From the NCBI GenBank assembly GCA_947500445.1, contig CANMSB010000005.1, forward strand, positions 62,001-126,000: 64,000 bases of DNA, in the 5' to 3' direction. The notes beneath the pieces are model-generated. The model was not told where the DNA came from. It searched no databases and was given only the letters and a program-made list of their open reading frames with translations. The first letter of the stretch is position 1; every line of letters starts with the position of its first letter. Positions 54,027 to 62,506 of the stretch are shown here, in pieces. The stretch is from an uncultured Flavobacteriaceae bacterium (lineage in GTDB: Bacteria; Bacteroidota; Bacteroidia; Flavobacteriales; Flavobacteriaceae). The position numbers were made by a program, and so were the translations under genes.

Positions 54027-54125
54027 TTTAACATTAATAGATGTTTTCCTACTTTTTTTGTTAAATATTATTTATTTTCAATAATTTTGACATGTTAGAA
54101 CGCTGTATTGCCAATACTTTAAGAC

Positions 54126-54554
54126 ATGCATTACATTTTATATTGCCCGACGGCCAGCAATGAATTGAGCGAGAATAAACTTATACAACTTCACAGAAAC
54201 GCCCAAACAAGTAACCGCGAAAAAAACATCACCGGACTTCTTCTCAACCACAAGCAACGATTTATTCAGTTCATCGAGGGAAACAAATCCGATTTGGCAC
54301 TTGTTTTTGATAAAATAAAGCAAAGTCGGCTGCACCATCAAATTAAGGTTTTGGATTCGGGTACTTGTACCGATCGTATGTTTCCATCTTGGAGCATGGC
54401 CTATGATAATTTGGACAATACCGATAAGGGTAATATGTTAAAAAAGGCGCAATTTGAAGATTTGTTTCACCGTTCGAACATTGTCAGTTCTCCGCTTGCC
54501 GTTAAATTAAAGCTTTGGACGCACTCCCAGAGCCTATTTAATATTGGTGTTTGA
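54126..54554 (+). CDS. BLUF-domain blue-light photoreceptor
   Basis: 142 residues, nearly all BLUF. Aligned with cyanobacterial PixD, the flavin-site residues are in place: Tyr6 (ILYCP), Asn30 (SNREKNITG), Gln48 (RFIQFIEG) and Trp89/Met91 (SWSM). It should bind FAD and respond to blue light. No output domain is attached, so it must act through a partner, as short BLUF proteins do. It is solitary; neighbours give no hint of the target. Confidence 0.93.
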   Translation: MHYILYCPTASNELSENKLIQLHRNAQTSNREKNITGLLLNHKQRFIQFIEGNKSDLALVFDKIKQSRLHHQIKVLDSGTCTDRMFPSWSMAYDNLDNTDKGNMLKKAQFEDLFHRSNIVSSPLAVKLKLWTHSQSLFNIGV

Positions 54555-54690
54555 TAGCGGACCGCTACGGTTAAACTCAGAAGGATTTTTTTGAATTACG
54601 AAAAACGAATGCGCAGCAATAGCATTAAAAGCGCAGGGATTTCCCTTTTACATAAGCAAGCAGTTTTGCCTAGGGCGTACAGCGGGCCAT

Positions 54691-55344
54691 TTACTCCTTG
54701 GTGATGATTAGGGTAGCCTTGGAGCCTGAGGATAACAGCCATTTGTTGGTGTAGATTAGTTCCCCTTTGTCGTCGTAAACATCTACCTGTGCAGTGTTGG
54801 GGGATGAGGTGCCCTCGTTGAGCGCCACAAAATCGAGACGGTTGAAGCCTTTTACCAAGTCGACGTTAATCCCCTTAAAACTTCCTGTTAACAAGGTATT
54901 GGCGTCAACTACCATGTCGTTATGTAGTATCTTCACCCGATCGCCATCGACATATTCATGGTCCCTGCATACGATTCCCACGAACTTTCCATTGTTCTTC
55001 ACATCACCCAAATACATGTTTCCAAAAAAATCGGAGGAACCTTCCTTTGCCCCTTTTCGAGGTCCTACCTTAGGATCGATCTTCATGTCCGTACCCGCTT
55101 GTACCAACTTTCTGTCGGGCAACATTTTTACCGGTTTTCGTCCCAAGGAGTCCTTGAAATTGATTTCGGGCTCATTCCCGACCACCGAGGGCATTTTTAG
55201 TGCAGTTCCTTTTTGTTGCTGCCCCTTGATGTCCAGTTTATTGGCCGCTTCAATTTTTAAGGGCTTTGCATCGGGCAGGTCCGTTTGCCCCATCACTAAA
55301 AATGGGATGGCTAACAAGATCAGAAAAAGTGTTGCGTTTCGCAT
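54691..55344 (-). CDS. Unrecognised secreted or periplasmic protein
   Basis: 217 residues with a signal peptide (1-19, LLAIPFLVMGQ), a Lys/Pro-rich linker with several KMxP/KP repeats (about 45-100) and a C-terminal beta-rich domain (about 108-215; FFGNMYLGDVKNNGKFVGIVCRDHEYVDGDRVKILHND...). The C-terminal part resembles Ig-like or carboxypeptidase-regulatory folds. I do not recognise a named family. It is downstream of nothing obvious on its strand; the M19 gene ends 99 bases away upstream. Confidence 0.7.
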   Translation of the reverse strand: MRNATLFLILLAIPFLVMGQTDLPDAKPLKIEAANKLDIKGQQQKGTALKMPSVVGNEPEINFKDSLGRKPVKMLPDRKLVQAGTDMKIDPKVGPRKGAKEGSSDFFGNMYLGDVKNNGKFVGIVCRDHEYVDGDRVKILHNDMVVDANTLLTGSFKGINVDLVKGFNRLDFVALNEGTSSPNTAQVDVYDDKGELIYTNKWLLSSGSKATLIITKE

Positions 55345-55443
55345 GTCCTTTATATCGTCGGTGTTCTAACATAAAAATAACAAATACCCTGCCATGAGCA
55401 CTTAAATAGCTGTTAAATTCGATAAACCGGGGGAAATAGGACC

Positions 55444-56520
55444 CTAGTGTACGGGTCGGGACCACGCCCGGTGAAGAAAGTCCAAAAAGTTTTTGTGCAT
55501 TACCTTCACGATATCCATTGTGCCATATCCCCTTTGGGCGAGTAGTTCGGGAATTTTTTGTAGGTCCGCTATGGTATCTACATCGGCAGGGCACTGTTCG
55601 GTTCCAAAGCCACCATCAAGATCACTTCCGATACCTACATGATCCGTATTTCCCGCAAGTTGGCAAATATGGTCCAAATGATTTACCATGTTTTTTAGGC
55701 CAACATCCATTTTTTCCGGTAGCGAAATACCGCGTTGCCAACCGGGAACCATCATCCAAGCATCCAGGGCCAAACCAATAACCGCTTTTCGTTGGATGAG
55801 TGCCTTCAACTGTTCGTCGGAAAATTGTCTGGTATCGTTCACCAGGGCCCGACAGTTGTTATGGCTGGCCCAAATGGGGCCATGGTAATTGTCCAAGGTT
55901 TCCCAAAAGCTTTGATCGCACAAGTGGGTCACGTCCAGTATGAGGTTAAAACGTTCCATTTCCTTCAAGAGCGCTTTTCCCTTTGTTCCGATACCCCCTA
56001 TGGAGTGCGTGCCATATGCGTAGGTGCCAGGCCCGTAATGCGCCGGCCCAATGGCCCTTAGTCCCTGTCGGTACGACTTTTCCAAATAACCAAGGTCTAC
56101 AATACTATCGGCCCCTTCGAGGGTCAGAATATAACCGATGGGGTGTGCCAGCTGCGATTCCTCCCAACAGGCCAAATGGGCATCAAGGGTGCTGTTGTCG
56201 GTAATCTGGGTCAAGTGCCCTTCTTGTTCCATAGCCTTGTACCAGGCCAATTGTGCTTGGGTCTGCGCCCAAGCCTGTTGGGGCGAGTTCCAACCCGGGA
56301 GAGGGTTGTTCGGCTTGCTGTATCGTGCAATTTGTGTCGCCATGCAAAGTCCGACCTTTCCCTTGCGCATGGCTTCAAATGAAACGGTATTGTTCCCCCT
56401 ATCGGGGGTGTCGGTCATTCCTTTTTCGCTATTTCGGATAGCGTTCACCGACCATCGGAGATCTCTATTCCATTCCATGGCGTTCATGGCAAGGTCCAAA
56501 TGGGCATCGAACAGCAACAT
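55444..56520 (-). CDS. Membrane-dipeptidase-type (M19) dipeptidase
   Basis: 358 residues of the renal dipeptidase family with the metal motif FDAHLDLAMNAMEW (His7, Asp9), bridging Glu in ILTLEGADS, then ILDVTHLCDQSF, ASHNNCRAL and HVGIGSDLDGGFG. No signal peptide, so cytosolic. M19 enzymes are unusual in cleaving dipeptides with a C-terminal D-residue. It starts 1 base after the DSD1-type gene and closes the putative D-amino-acid operon. Confidence 0.9.
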   Translation of the reverse strand: MLLFDAHLDLAMNAMEWNRDLRWSVNAIRNSEKGMTDTPDRGNNTVSFEAMRKGKVGLCMATQIARYSKPNNPLPGWNSPQQAWAQTQAQLAWYKAMEQEGHLTQITDNSTLDAHLACWEESQLAHPIGYILTLEGADSIVDLGYLEKSYRQGLRAIGPAHYGPGTYAYGTHSIGGIGTKGKALLKEMERFNLILDVTHLCDQSFWETLDNYHGPIWASHNNCRALVNDTRQFSDEQLKALIQRKAVIGLALDAWMMVPGWQRGISLPEKMDVGLKNMVNHLDHICQLAGNTDHVGIGSDLDGGFGTEQCPADVDTIADLQKIPELLAQRGYGTMDIVKVMHKNFLDFLHRAWSRPVH

Positions 56521-56521
56521 A

Positions 56522-57652
56522 TCAGATGGTCATTCGTTGGTCTCTTGCCACAACCTCCCATGTTCCGGTTTGTTCGTGGTCGGAGATGGTCCGTACTTCC
56601 TTATACTTGGCAGCGGTAGGGCAAATATGTATGGGTAGGGCATATAGGGCATCGCCTACGGCATACTCGTTTGCCTTTTGGGTTTTTACGATCAGGTGTT
56701 CCTCGCTATGGCCCACCTGTTCACTACCTTCCAGTCCCAGTAGTTTTACTCTCGGAAAACCCATTTCCGGGGCGACCCATTTATGGCCAAGATCAAAACA
56801 CAAAAGGTCTTTTCCGGGTTTGCTGATCACCCGAACGAGCAACACCGCGGCATGTAGGAAATGCATATCGGGAAAAAGGTCTCCATAACGTACGTCCCAA
56901 AGTAAGGTAGTACCGGGGCTCGATTCTACATGGGGGCGTTTGGAATGTATCGGGAAAGAGGGGGATCCCCCTGCCACGACATGGGGGACGGTAATGCCCT
57001 CGTTTTTAATGGTGTTGATCAAATCGGTAACCGATTCATACGCGGCATCGCAACGGGCCTTCCTTTCCGCTATGTCGCTGTCGCGTATATGACCGTCGTA
57101 TACATGGATTCCACTTGCCGTGACATGGGAATGTTCTTCCATGGCACGGTAGAGTGCTACCGCCGTTTCATCGGGTGGGCAACCGGTGCGGTCCATTCCA
57201 TTGTTGATGTCCATATACAGGGAAATCCGGGTATGTTCGTTTTCGGCGGATGTTGCTAAAACCTTGAAATGTGCGAGATTATCGACCAAGGTTGAAAAAT
57301 AGGTTTCCGGAAAGCGTTTCATCAAGCTGAAAAAACGATCGATATTGACCGCTACCGGCTGCATGGCCAGGAGTACGTCCTTAGCTCCGCAATTGCCTAA
57401 AAGTTCGGCTTCGGCCACGGTAGCACATTTAAATTTTTGAATGCCGTGGCGTTGTTGCATTTGAACGATTTCGGCCGTTTTGTGGGTTTTGATGTGCGGT
57501 CGCAATCGTGTAAATCCACCTGCCATTGAAATCATGGTGCGGATGTTCTCTTCAATGCGTTCGGGATAGACCAATAATGCTGGGGAAGGTATGGTTTCAA
57601 CATTATTTACGGTATACCATTCTTGTGCTGCCATATGCGTTTGTTTTATCAT
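56522..57652 (-). CDS. DSD1 / D-threonine-aldolase-family PLP enzyme, probably D-serine dehydratase-like
   Basis: 376 residues, fold type III PLP enzyme. The PLP lysine is Lys55 in RPHIKTHK; the N-terminal PSPALLV strand and the SPGTTLLWD phosphate region fit the family. The metal ligands are His342-x-Cys344 (PIHICPT). As I recall, eukaryotic D-serine dehydratase uses His/Cys for zinc, whereas D-threonine aldolase uses His/Asp, so D-serine or D-3-hydroxyaspartate dehydration is the better guess. Its start overlaps the RidA stop by 4 bases. Confidence 0.88.
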   Translation of the reverse strand: MIKQTHMAAQEWYTVNNVETIPSPALLVYPERIEENIRTMISMAGGFTRLRPHIKTHKTAEIVQMQQRHGIQKFKCATVAEAELLGNCGAKDVLLAMQPVAVNIDRFFSLMKRFPETYFSTLVDNLAHFKVLATSAENEHTRISLYMDINNGMDRTGCPPDETAVALYRAMEEHSHVTASGIHVYDGHIRDSDIAERKARCDAAYESVTDLINTIKNEGITVPHVVAGGSPSFPIHSKRPHVESSPGTTLLWDVRYGDLFPDMHFLHAAVLLVRVISKPGKDLLCFDLGHKWVAPEMGFPRVKLLGLEGSEQVGHSEEHLIVKTQKANEYAVGDALYALPIHICPTAAKYKEVRTISDHEQTGTWEVVARDQRMTI

Positions 57653-58116
57653 TTAGCTCGGAGTTCAAAAATGGCCTCTATCTCCACCGCTACCTGTCCG
57701 GGGAGCATCATTCCTACGGCACTTCTGGCGCCAACACCTTTATCACTGCCGAAAACATCGGCCATGAGTTCGCTAAATCCGTTGATTACCAAAGGCTGGT
57801 CGCTAAACTCGGGGGTACAATTGACCATTCCGAGGCTTTTGACCAAGCGCTCGATACGGTCGATATCACCAAAATGGGTTATGATGGTGGCCAACATCGT
57901 CAGTCCTACTTGGCGGGCCGCTTCCTTTCCCTGTTGCAGGTCAAGATTGTCGCCGACCCTACCGGTATATAGGGTGCCATCGTTTAACATGGGTCCCTGG
58001 CCCGAAACATATAGGAAATTGCCGACCGTTACCACCGGTTTGTACAGTCCGGCCGGAGGCGGCGCGGGAGGTAGGGATAGTCCCAGTTCCTTAATTCTTT
58101 TTGAAGGTGTTTCCAT
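57649..58116 (-). CDS. RidA-family enamine/imine deaminase
   Basis: 155 residues of the YjgF/YER057c/UK114 fold. The conserved Arg motif ARSAVGMMLPGQVAVEIEAIFE closes the protein. RidA hydrolyses the reactive 2-aminoacrylate released by serine/threonine dehydratases. It overlaps the DSD1-type gene (ATGA), which suits a role in clearing that enzyme's by-product. Longer than classical RidA (about 128 aa) by an N-terminal extension. Confidence 0.92.
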   Translation of the reverse strand: METPSKRIKELGLSLPPAPPPAGLYKPVVTVGNFLYVSGQGPMLNDGTLYTGRVGDNLDLQQGKEAARQVGLTMLATIITHFGDIDRIERLVKSLGMVNCTPEFSDQPLVINGFSELMADVFGSDKGVGARSAVGMMLPGQVAVEIEAIFELRAK

Positions 58117-58249
58117 ATCGTATGTTTAAGGGTCAAGGGTTTTCTTTTAAGGCTGGTAAGGCAAGATATAACGGTAATTTCAACTTTTAAAACCATTAGT
58201 TATACATGCGAACTTCCAATCGACATATAAGACCGTGGTTTTACCTTGT

Positions 58250-58651
58250 TTATAGTTCTTTCCATTTTTTAGCTATAAAATCGGGAACTGCTATGCCTTT
58301 TCTAAGAACAGTATCGATATGAAGGCCGACCAATTCCGATTCCGCGACAACGGATTTCGATTCCAAATTGCTCATTATGTGTTTAAATCGAACTATTTTT
58401 CCCTTAATTTCCTGTATTTCCGATTCAATGAACAGATTATCCCCAGCGATACATTCTTTGAGGTATTTTAGATTTTGTTCTAAAGCGACCAGTCCAGTAT
58501 TCGACTCTTTCATATAACTCGAGGTCAACCCTAAAAGTGAAAATAAATTCCAGGTAGCTTGGTCGAACTTCCCGACATAGAATTGAACGTTCATATGATT
58601 CATATGGTCGCAGTTCCAGGGATAAACGGTTCCTTGATAGGTTTTGATCAT
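58250..58651 (-). CDS. Hot-dog-fold acyl-CoA thioesterase
   Basis: 133 residues of the 4HBT/YbgC type, with the family's N-terminal motif WNCDHMNHMNVQFYVGKFD in which the catalytic Asp15 is followed by His-Met-Asn. It should hydrolyse small acyl-CoAs; the acyl group is unknown. It lies between the permease and RidA genes (90 and 133 bases away) and may or may not belong to the same operon. Confidence 0.82.
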   Translation of the reverse strand: MIKTYQGTVYPWNCDHMNHMNVQFYVGKFDQATWNLFSLLGLTSSYMKESNTGLVALEQNLKYLKECIAGDNLFIESEIQEIKGKIVRFKHIMSNLESKSVVAESELVGLHIDTVLRKGIAVPDFIAKKWKEL

Positions 58652-58741
58652 AAACTCTAAATTTAACTTGTGCGTTTCTAAATGACTTTCCTAAAATAGC
58701 CGAACCATCGGCAGGACCGTTCCGATGGACCAACTGATTTT

Positions 58742-60058
58742 TCAAATAAACATATCCAGCGCTAGAACGCCCAAAAGCCCCATAACACCCACCGTAGTTT
58801 CCATTACGGTCCATGTTTTCAGCGTGTCCTTTACCGAAAGATTAAAATATTCCTTGTACAACCAAAACCCTCCGTCGTTTACGTGGGACAGCATTAAGCT
58901 TCCCGAGCCGATGGCCAACACCATCAATTCGGGGCTTACATCGGTACTTGCCAGGAGGGGCGCGGCGATACCGGCAGCGGTAAGTCCTGCTACGGTAGCC
59001 GAACCGACACATACCCGTATGACCGTAGCAATGGACCAAGCGAGCAACAAGGGCGAAATGGTGACGCCTTTTAGCATTTCGCCGATATAGGTGCTTACGC
59101 CACTATCGATAAGTACTTCTTTTAGGGCACCCGCACCGGCGATGATCAGCAATACCATAGTGATGCCCGATACCGCGGTCGATACGGAACGCATGACCTC
59201 CTGCATTTTTTTTCCCCGCGCCAGCCCTAAAGTGTATATGGCCACCAATACGGAGCACAACATGGCGATTACCGGATTCCCGAGCACTTCGGTAAATTGT
59301 AACATTCCATTTCCTTCCGGAAGTACGACCTTGAAAATTGCTGCTATTCCGATCAGTATTACGGGTAACAGGGCAGTGAAAATACTGATAAACGTTCCCG
59401 GCATTTCTTCTTCGGTCAGTACTTTTGGGTTCAGGAATTCCTTTAAGGGCGAAGCCTTAATATTTTTTATGGTCCGCGAAAACAATGGCCCGGCAATAAC
59501 AATGGCCGGTATTGCCACAATGATTCCGTACAGCAAGGTCTTTCCAATATCGGCCTTGAACATCACCGCGATCCCGGTCGGGGCGGGGTGCGGGGGCAAA
59601 TAGCCATGGGTGACCGATAGGGAGGCCAACATGGGAAGGCCGACATATATTAGGGGAAGGCCGGTGGCAGCGGCAACGGTGAATACCAACGGGACCAGTA
59701 TAACGAAACCTACGGTGTAGAACATGGGTATGCCTACGATAAAGCCGGTGAGTACTACCGCCCATTGGATGTTCTTTTTACCAAAAGTTGCGACCAAACG
59801 TGTGGTGATCCGCTGGGCCGCCCCGCTATCGGCGACCAGTTTTCCCAGCATGGCCCCAAGGCCGAGAATCATAATAAGTCCGCCCAAGGTCTTACCCAGT
59901 CCGGTTTGAATGGAATCTACCACGGCAATAACGTCCATACCCTCCGCCACTCCTACAAAAAGGGACACCAGAACAAACGAAATAAAGGCGTTCAATTTAA
60001 ATTGGGCGATCAGGATAAAAAGAAGAACGATACCGATAATGACAATGGCTAAGGGCAT
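58742..60058 (-). CDS. GntP/DsdX-family permease
   Basis: 438 residues with about 12 membrane helices and the family motifs LGKTLGGLIMILGLGAMLG (about 53-71) and LPPHPAPTGIAV in mid-protein. The family takes up gluconate, other sugar acids, or D-serine (DsdX). Because PLP enzyme, RidA and M19 dipeptidase genes follow on the same strand, D-serine or a related hydroxy-D-amino acid is the likelier substrate. Confidence 0.88.
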   Translation of the reverse strand: MPLAIVIIGIVLLFILIAQFKLNAFISFVLVSLFVGVAEGMDVIAVVDSIQTGLGKTLGGLIMILGLGAMLGKLVADSGAAQRITTRLVATFGKKNIQWAVVLTGFIVGIPMFYTVGFVILVPLVFTVAAATGLPLIYVGLPMLASLSVTHGYLPPHPAPTGIAVMFKADIGKTLLYGIIVAIPAIVIAGPLFSRTIKNIKASPLKEFLNPKVLTEEEMPGTFISIFTALLPVILIGIAAIFKVVLPEGNGMLQFTEVLGNPVIAMLCSVLVAIYTLGLARGKKMQEVMRSVSTAVSGITMVLLIIAGAGALKEVLIDSGVSTYIGEMLKGVTISPLLLAWSIATVIRVCVGSATVAGLTAAGIAAPLLASTDVSPELMVLAIGSGSLMLSHVNDGGFWLYKEYFNLSVKDTLKTWTVMETTVGVMGLLGVLALDMFI

Positions 60059-60169
60059 GTAGAAGCTGTTTTGGAAGGTTTATGCCACTAAGATAGTGAA
60101 ATTGAAGTACGGGAAAATAACCCTTTTCCCGATATGAATTTTTTTGGACTTCCCGTTACTGTCCTGCTT

Positions 60170-60622
60170 TTAGGGACGTTTTTTTCGCTCGGAAATAGAC
60201 ATGACCATGCTTTTGGGAGCGGAAACCACCGCTATGTTTTTTGGCAAATCGGCGTCGGAAAGGGCTACGGCTCGAAGCAGCAATTTTTCGACCTCAGATT
60301 TTTGAAAGGTCTGAAAGTCCGTAACCTTTAAATGTCGGATATGTTTCCCCTTACCTTTTAACCCAAGCGTTGAGGACGGCAATTCGGTTCCCCGGTTAAA
60401 ACCAAAATTGACATGGTGCGCATACACCGCTATATGGCAGAACGCACCTTTCAGCTGTTCCGTTTTGGAGTATGCGATGGCCACTGCATTGTAGTTGTCC
60501 CATATGAGCTCATTGGCCTGGGGGACGGTGTCGGTAATAAAAGTTCTTAGCTGTAGGGCCAACTCCCGAATACGGGGATCGTAAGGTTTTAGAAATGTAT
60601 GGAGTTGCGCATTGGGTTTCAT
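60170..60622 (-). CDS. DUF1801-family protein
   Basis: 150 residues of the YdhG-like DUF1801 fold (ALQLRTFITDTVPQANELIWDNYNAVAIAYSKTEQ...). The C-terminal part is lysine-rich. Function unknown; relatives include frataxin-like iron-binding proposals. It is about 110 bases from the GntP gene and 27 bases from the remnant of the DUF2809 gene. Confidence 0.82.
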   Translation of the reverse strand: MKPNAQLHTFLKPYDPRIRELALQLRTFITDTVPQANELIWDNYNAVAIAYSKTEQLKGAFCHIAVYAHHVNFGFNRGTELPSSTLGLKGKGKHIRHLKVTDFQTFQKSEVEKLLLRAVALSDADLPKNIAVVSAPKSMVMSISERKKRP

Positions 60623-60863
60623 GTATTATGATTTTTAGTTGAAATGGTGTTACACATCTTTTCCTTTTTTCATCAAGTGTTTTTCGGTATTTCTTCGGGT
60701 ATGCATTACCCTTGAATTTACCCATACACTGCTTTCCAACAGCAGACCGATCGCTGCCCCGATACTGTAGCAAACAAGGTCGCTCCACAGAAAACCGCTT
60801 TCCAAAACGAGTTTCCCCATTCTGGTTTCCCGTATAGCTTGAATTTGTTCCCCTTGATACAAT

Positions 60864-61035
60864 GAAGTGATTTAAACTGTTTTTTTTACCTGCCCCCGAG
60901 GCGTCGGGGTCGCATTTTGCACCCTGACTTTGCCATTTTTGAATACCGGAGCTATGGCTATGTTACTAAAAAATGACTTCATCAGGTCGCAAAAGCCTTC
61001 ATTTTCGGTTCCAAACAAAAAGTTTAAACCACTTC
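60864..61035 (-). mobile_element. Hairpin element A, 172 bp, inside DUF2809
   Basis: Ends GAAGTGATTTAAACT and AGTTTAAACCACTTC, as in element C. AAT flanks both sides (60861-60863 and 61036-61038). The central core CCGGAGC-TATG-GCTATG is at 60946-60962, and a CCCCCGAGGCGTCGGGG hairpin is near the left. Because the coding sequence of DUF2809 resumes exactly after it, its limits and the 3-bp duplication are set by the gene itself. Confidence 0.92.
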
Positions 61036-61090
61036 AATTGACCGAATTCAATACTGAAACAGATGGCCAAGCTAATTACGGCCACTTTAA

Positions 61091-61259
61091 CCCGGTTTAA
61101 ACCTTAGAAAATCTACTACGGCTCAAAACTACTGCAAAACCGAACGTTTCACTATGTTTTTGAGTATGACCGTAGCCTGAGGCTATGCTCAAACTCAGAA
61201 AATACCCGGTCTTATTGCATTTTCGACCCTCATGACGAAGTTCTAATGCATAAACCGGG
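61091..61259 (-). mobile_element. Hairpin element B, 169 bp, inside DUF2809
   Basis: Ends CCCGGTTTAAACCTTAGAA (61091 on) and, on the other strand from 61259, CCCGGTTTATGCATTAGAA (15 of 19 equal). The core CCGTAGC-CTGAG-GCTATGC is at 61170-61188, near the midpoint. TTTAA stands on both sides. That join would shift the frame by one; an alternative reading with an 8-base repeat GGTTTAAA restores the frame. The exact duplication is therefore not settled. The termini differ from all other copies here. Confidence 0.8.
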
Positions 61260-61448
61260 TTTAAAGGTGTTGCCCGTATTGCGCAAAAACCGACTAGGAA
61301 GTACATCATTAGCGCATAAAGCACATCACCAATATAAGGATAAAGCAACGCTGGAACATAGGGCGTACGGGATAAAAGCCCGGCCCCAATGGTCAATACG
61401 ACCAAGAGGCCATAGTAGGGACGTTTCCGATGATAGCCGTCCAAAAGA

Positions 61449-62315
61449 TTAGAAGTGTTCGGCCTTTTTAGCATAGATACTAAACTTTCTGAAATATAGG
61501 ATGTTGGTGGTGTCTTTCCGTTCTGCGGCGATCCATTCGTCCATTTCTTCTTTGGTATATTGGCTTTTATGGCAGCGTAGCGATGTAAAGGCCTTTTCCT
61601 CGTCCTCGGCACGGAACCGAACGGCGGTGTTCATGTATTCCGCCCGTGTATATCCCAGGCCCCAATCTTCGGGAAATTTTTTGGTCTGTTCTTTTAGCCA
61701 ACCAAAATGGTACAAGTCTATTTCCGTCGCCCATCCTTCTCGGAGCAATATTTCTTTGGTCAGTAGCCCCACCATCCTATGATCGGGATGCCCGGTATCC
61801 CCATCGGGGCCAAAGGTGATAATGGTAGTAGGTCTAAGAAGCGCTATTTTCTCTTTGATCGCCGTTTTGAGTTGTGCCACCTCTTCGTAAAAATTATGAT
61901 GCCCATTAAGGCCAAGGCCGTCCTTTGCTCCCAAAAAATGGGGCGGACGTATCCCCAATGCCGCACAAGCGCATTCCGTTTCGGCCTTTCGTACCGCGAT
62001 CAGGGAATCTCCGGCCGGTATTCCGGCATGGTCGGTCACCCCATATCTGCCGTCGGTGGCCAAAACCAGATGAACGTTGCTACTGTCCGCATATTTTGCC
62101 AATAAGGGACTTACGATCGTTTCATCGTCCGGATGCGCAAAAATGGCCATAATGGTTTTTGGAGGGGCATTCTTGATTGTAGGCTTCAGTTCGTTCACAG
62201 GTGCGTTGCCTTGTTGGCAAGCACCAAAGAAGAGCAGTAACGCGCTAACAAGGGCCGATTGCCCTTTTCTTAAGGACGCCCATTTTTGCATTTGGGCGGT
62301 AGAGAGGATGCTCAT
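61449..62315 (-). CDS. PIG-L family deacetylase, lipoprotein
   Basis: 288 residues with a lipoprotein signal (LLLFFGAC, Cys33), then the LmbE/PIG-L fold. The zinc motif AHPDDE is at 60-65 and the second metal motif GHPDHRMVG lies about 130 residues further. Such enzymes remove N-acetyl groups from sugars or related compounds; this one would work in the periplasm. It is preceded by a family 1 hairpin element and overlapped at its 3' end by the broken DUF2809 gene. Confidence 0.9.
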   Translation of the reverse strand: MSILSTAQMQKWASLRKGQSALVSALLLFFGACQQGNAPVNELKPTIKNAPPKTIMAIFAHPDDETIVSPLLAKYADSSNVHLVLATDGRYGVTDHAGIPAGDSLIAVRKAETECACAALGIRPPHFLGAKDGLGLNGHHNFYEEVAQLKTAIKEKIALLRPTTIITFGPDGDTGHPDHRMVGLLTKEILLREGWATEIDLYHFGWLKEQTKKFPEDWGLGYTRAEYMNTAVRFRAEDEEKAFTSLRCHKSQYTKEEMDEWIAAERKDTTNILYFRKFSIYAKKAEHF

Positions 62316-62340
62316 GGGTTTACGGCGTTTTTTAAAGTAA

Positions 62341-62501
62341 TACCATTTTAACTTCGAAATAGCACTAATAAATCGTTTCTTTTTCAGCTGTTCTTCGTTA
62401 AAAAAATAGAACCGTAGCTAAGGCTATGCTTCCATTTTTTGCCTCGAACAACTAAAAAATAATTCAATTTCTATACGCGCGATTTCAAAGTTAAAATGGT
62501 A
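62341..62501 (+). mobile_element. Hairpin element, family 1, copy 2
   Basis: Ends TACCATTTTAACTTCGAAAT and, on the other strand, TACCATTTTAACTTTGAAAT. The core CCGTAGC-TAAG-GCTATGC is at 62412-62429, the midpoint. TAA flanks both sides (62338-62340 and 62502-62504). Nearly identical to the copy at 35782-35941, hence recently moved or under copy correction. It ends 5 bases before the PPK2 stop. Confidence 0.9.
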
Positions 62502-62506
62502 TAATG

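Larger units (their letters stand above)
60650..61474 (-). pseudogene. DUF2809 membrane protein, split by two hairpin elements
   Basis: Three pieces of one DUF2809 protein can be read in order on the minus strand. From ATG 61474 (overlapping the PIG-L end by 26 bases) comes YGLLVVLTIGAGLLSRTPYV...YPYIGDVLYALMMYFLVGF. Between the two elements, at about 61039-61090, lies KVAVISLAICFSIEFGQL. After the second element comes YQGEQIQAIRETRMGKLVLE and SGFLWSDLVCYSIGAAIG, to stop 60650. Removing element A with one AAT copy joins the last two pieces in frame at Leu-Tyr. The gene is therefore broken, recently by the look of it. Confidence 0.88.

Noticed and set aside
54555-54567. TAGCGG-a-CCGCTA hairpin just after the BLUF gene as a terminator
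   Set aside because: The stem is only 6 bp and no T-run follows closely; too weak to call.
61097-61612. 171-codon minus-strand protein with a membrane segment
   Set aside because: It is a chimera: its first 46 codons are antiframe of the PIG-L gene, the middle is the DUF2809 N-terminus and the tail is translated element B. It is better described as part of the broken DUF2809 gene.
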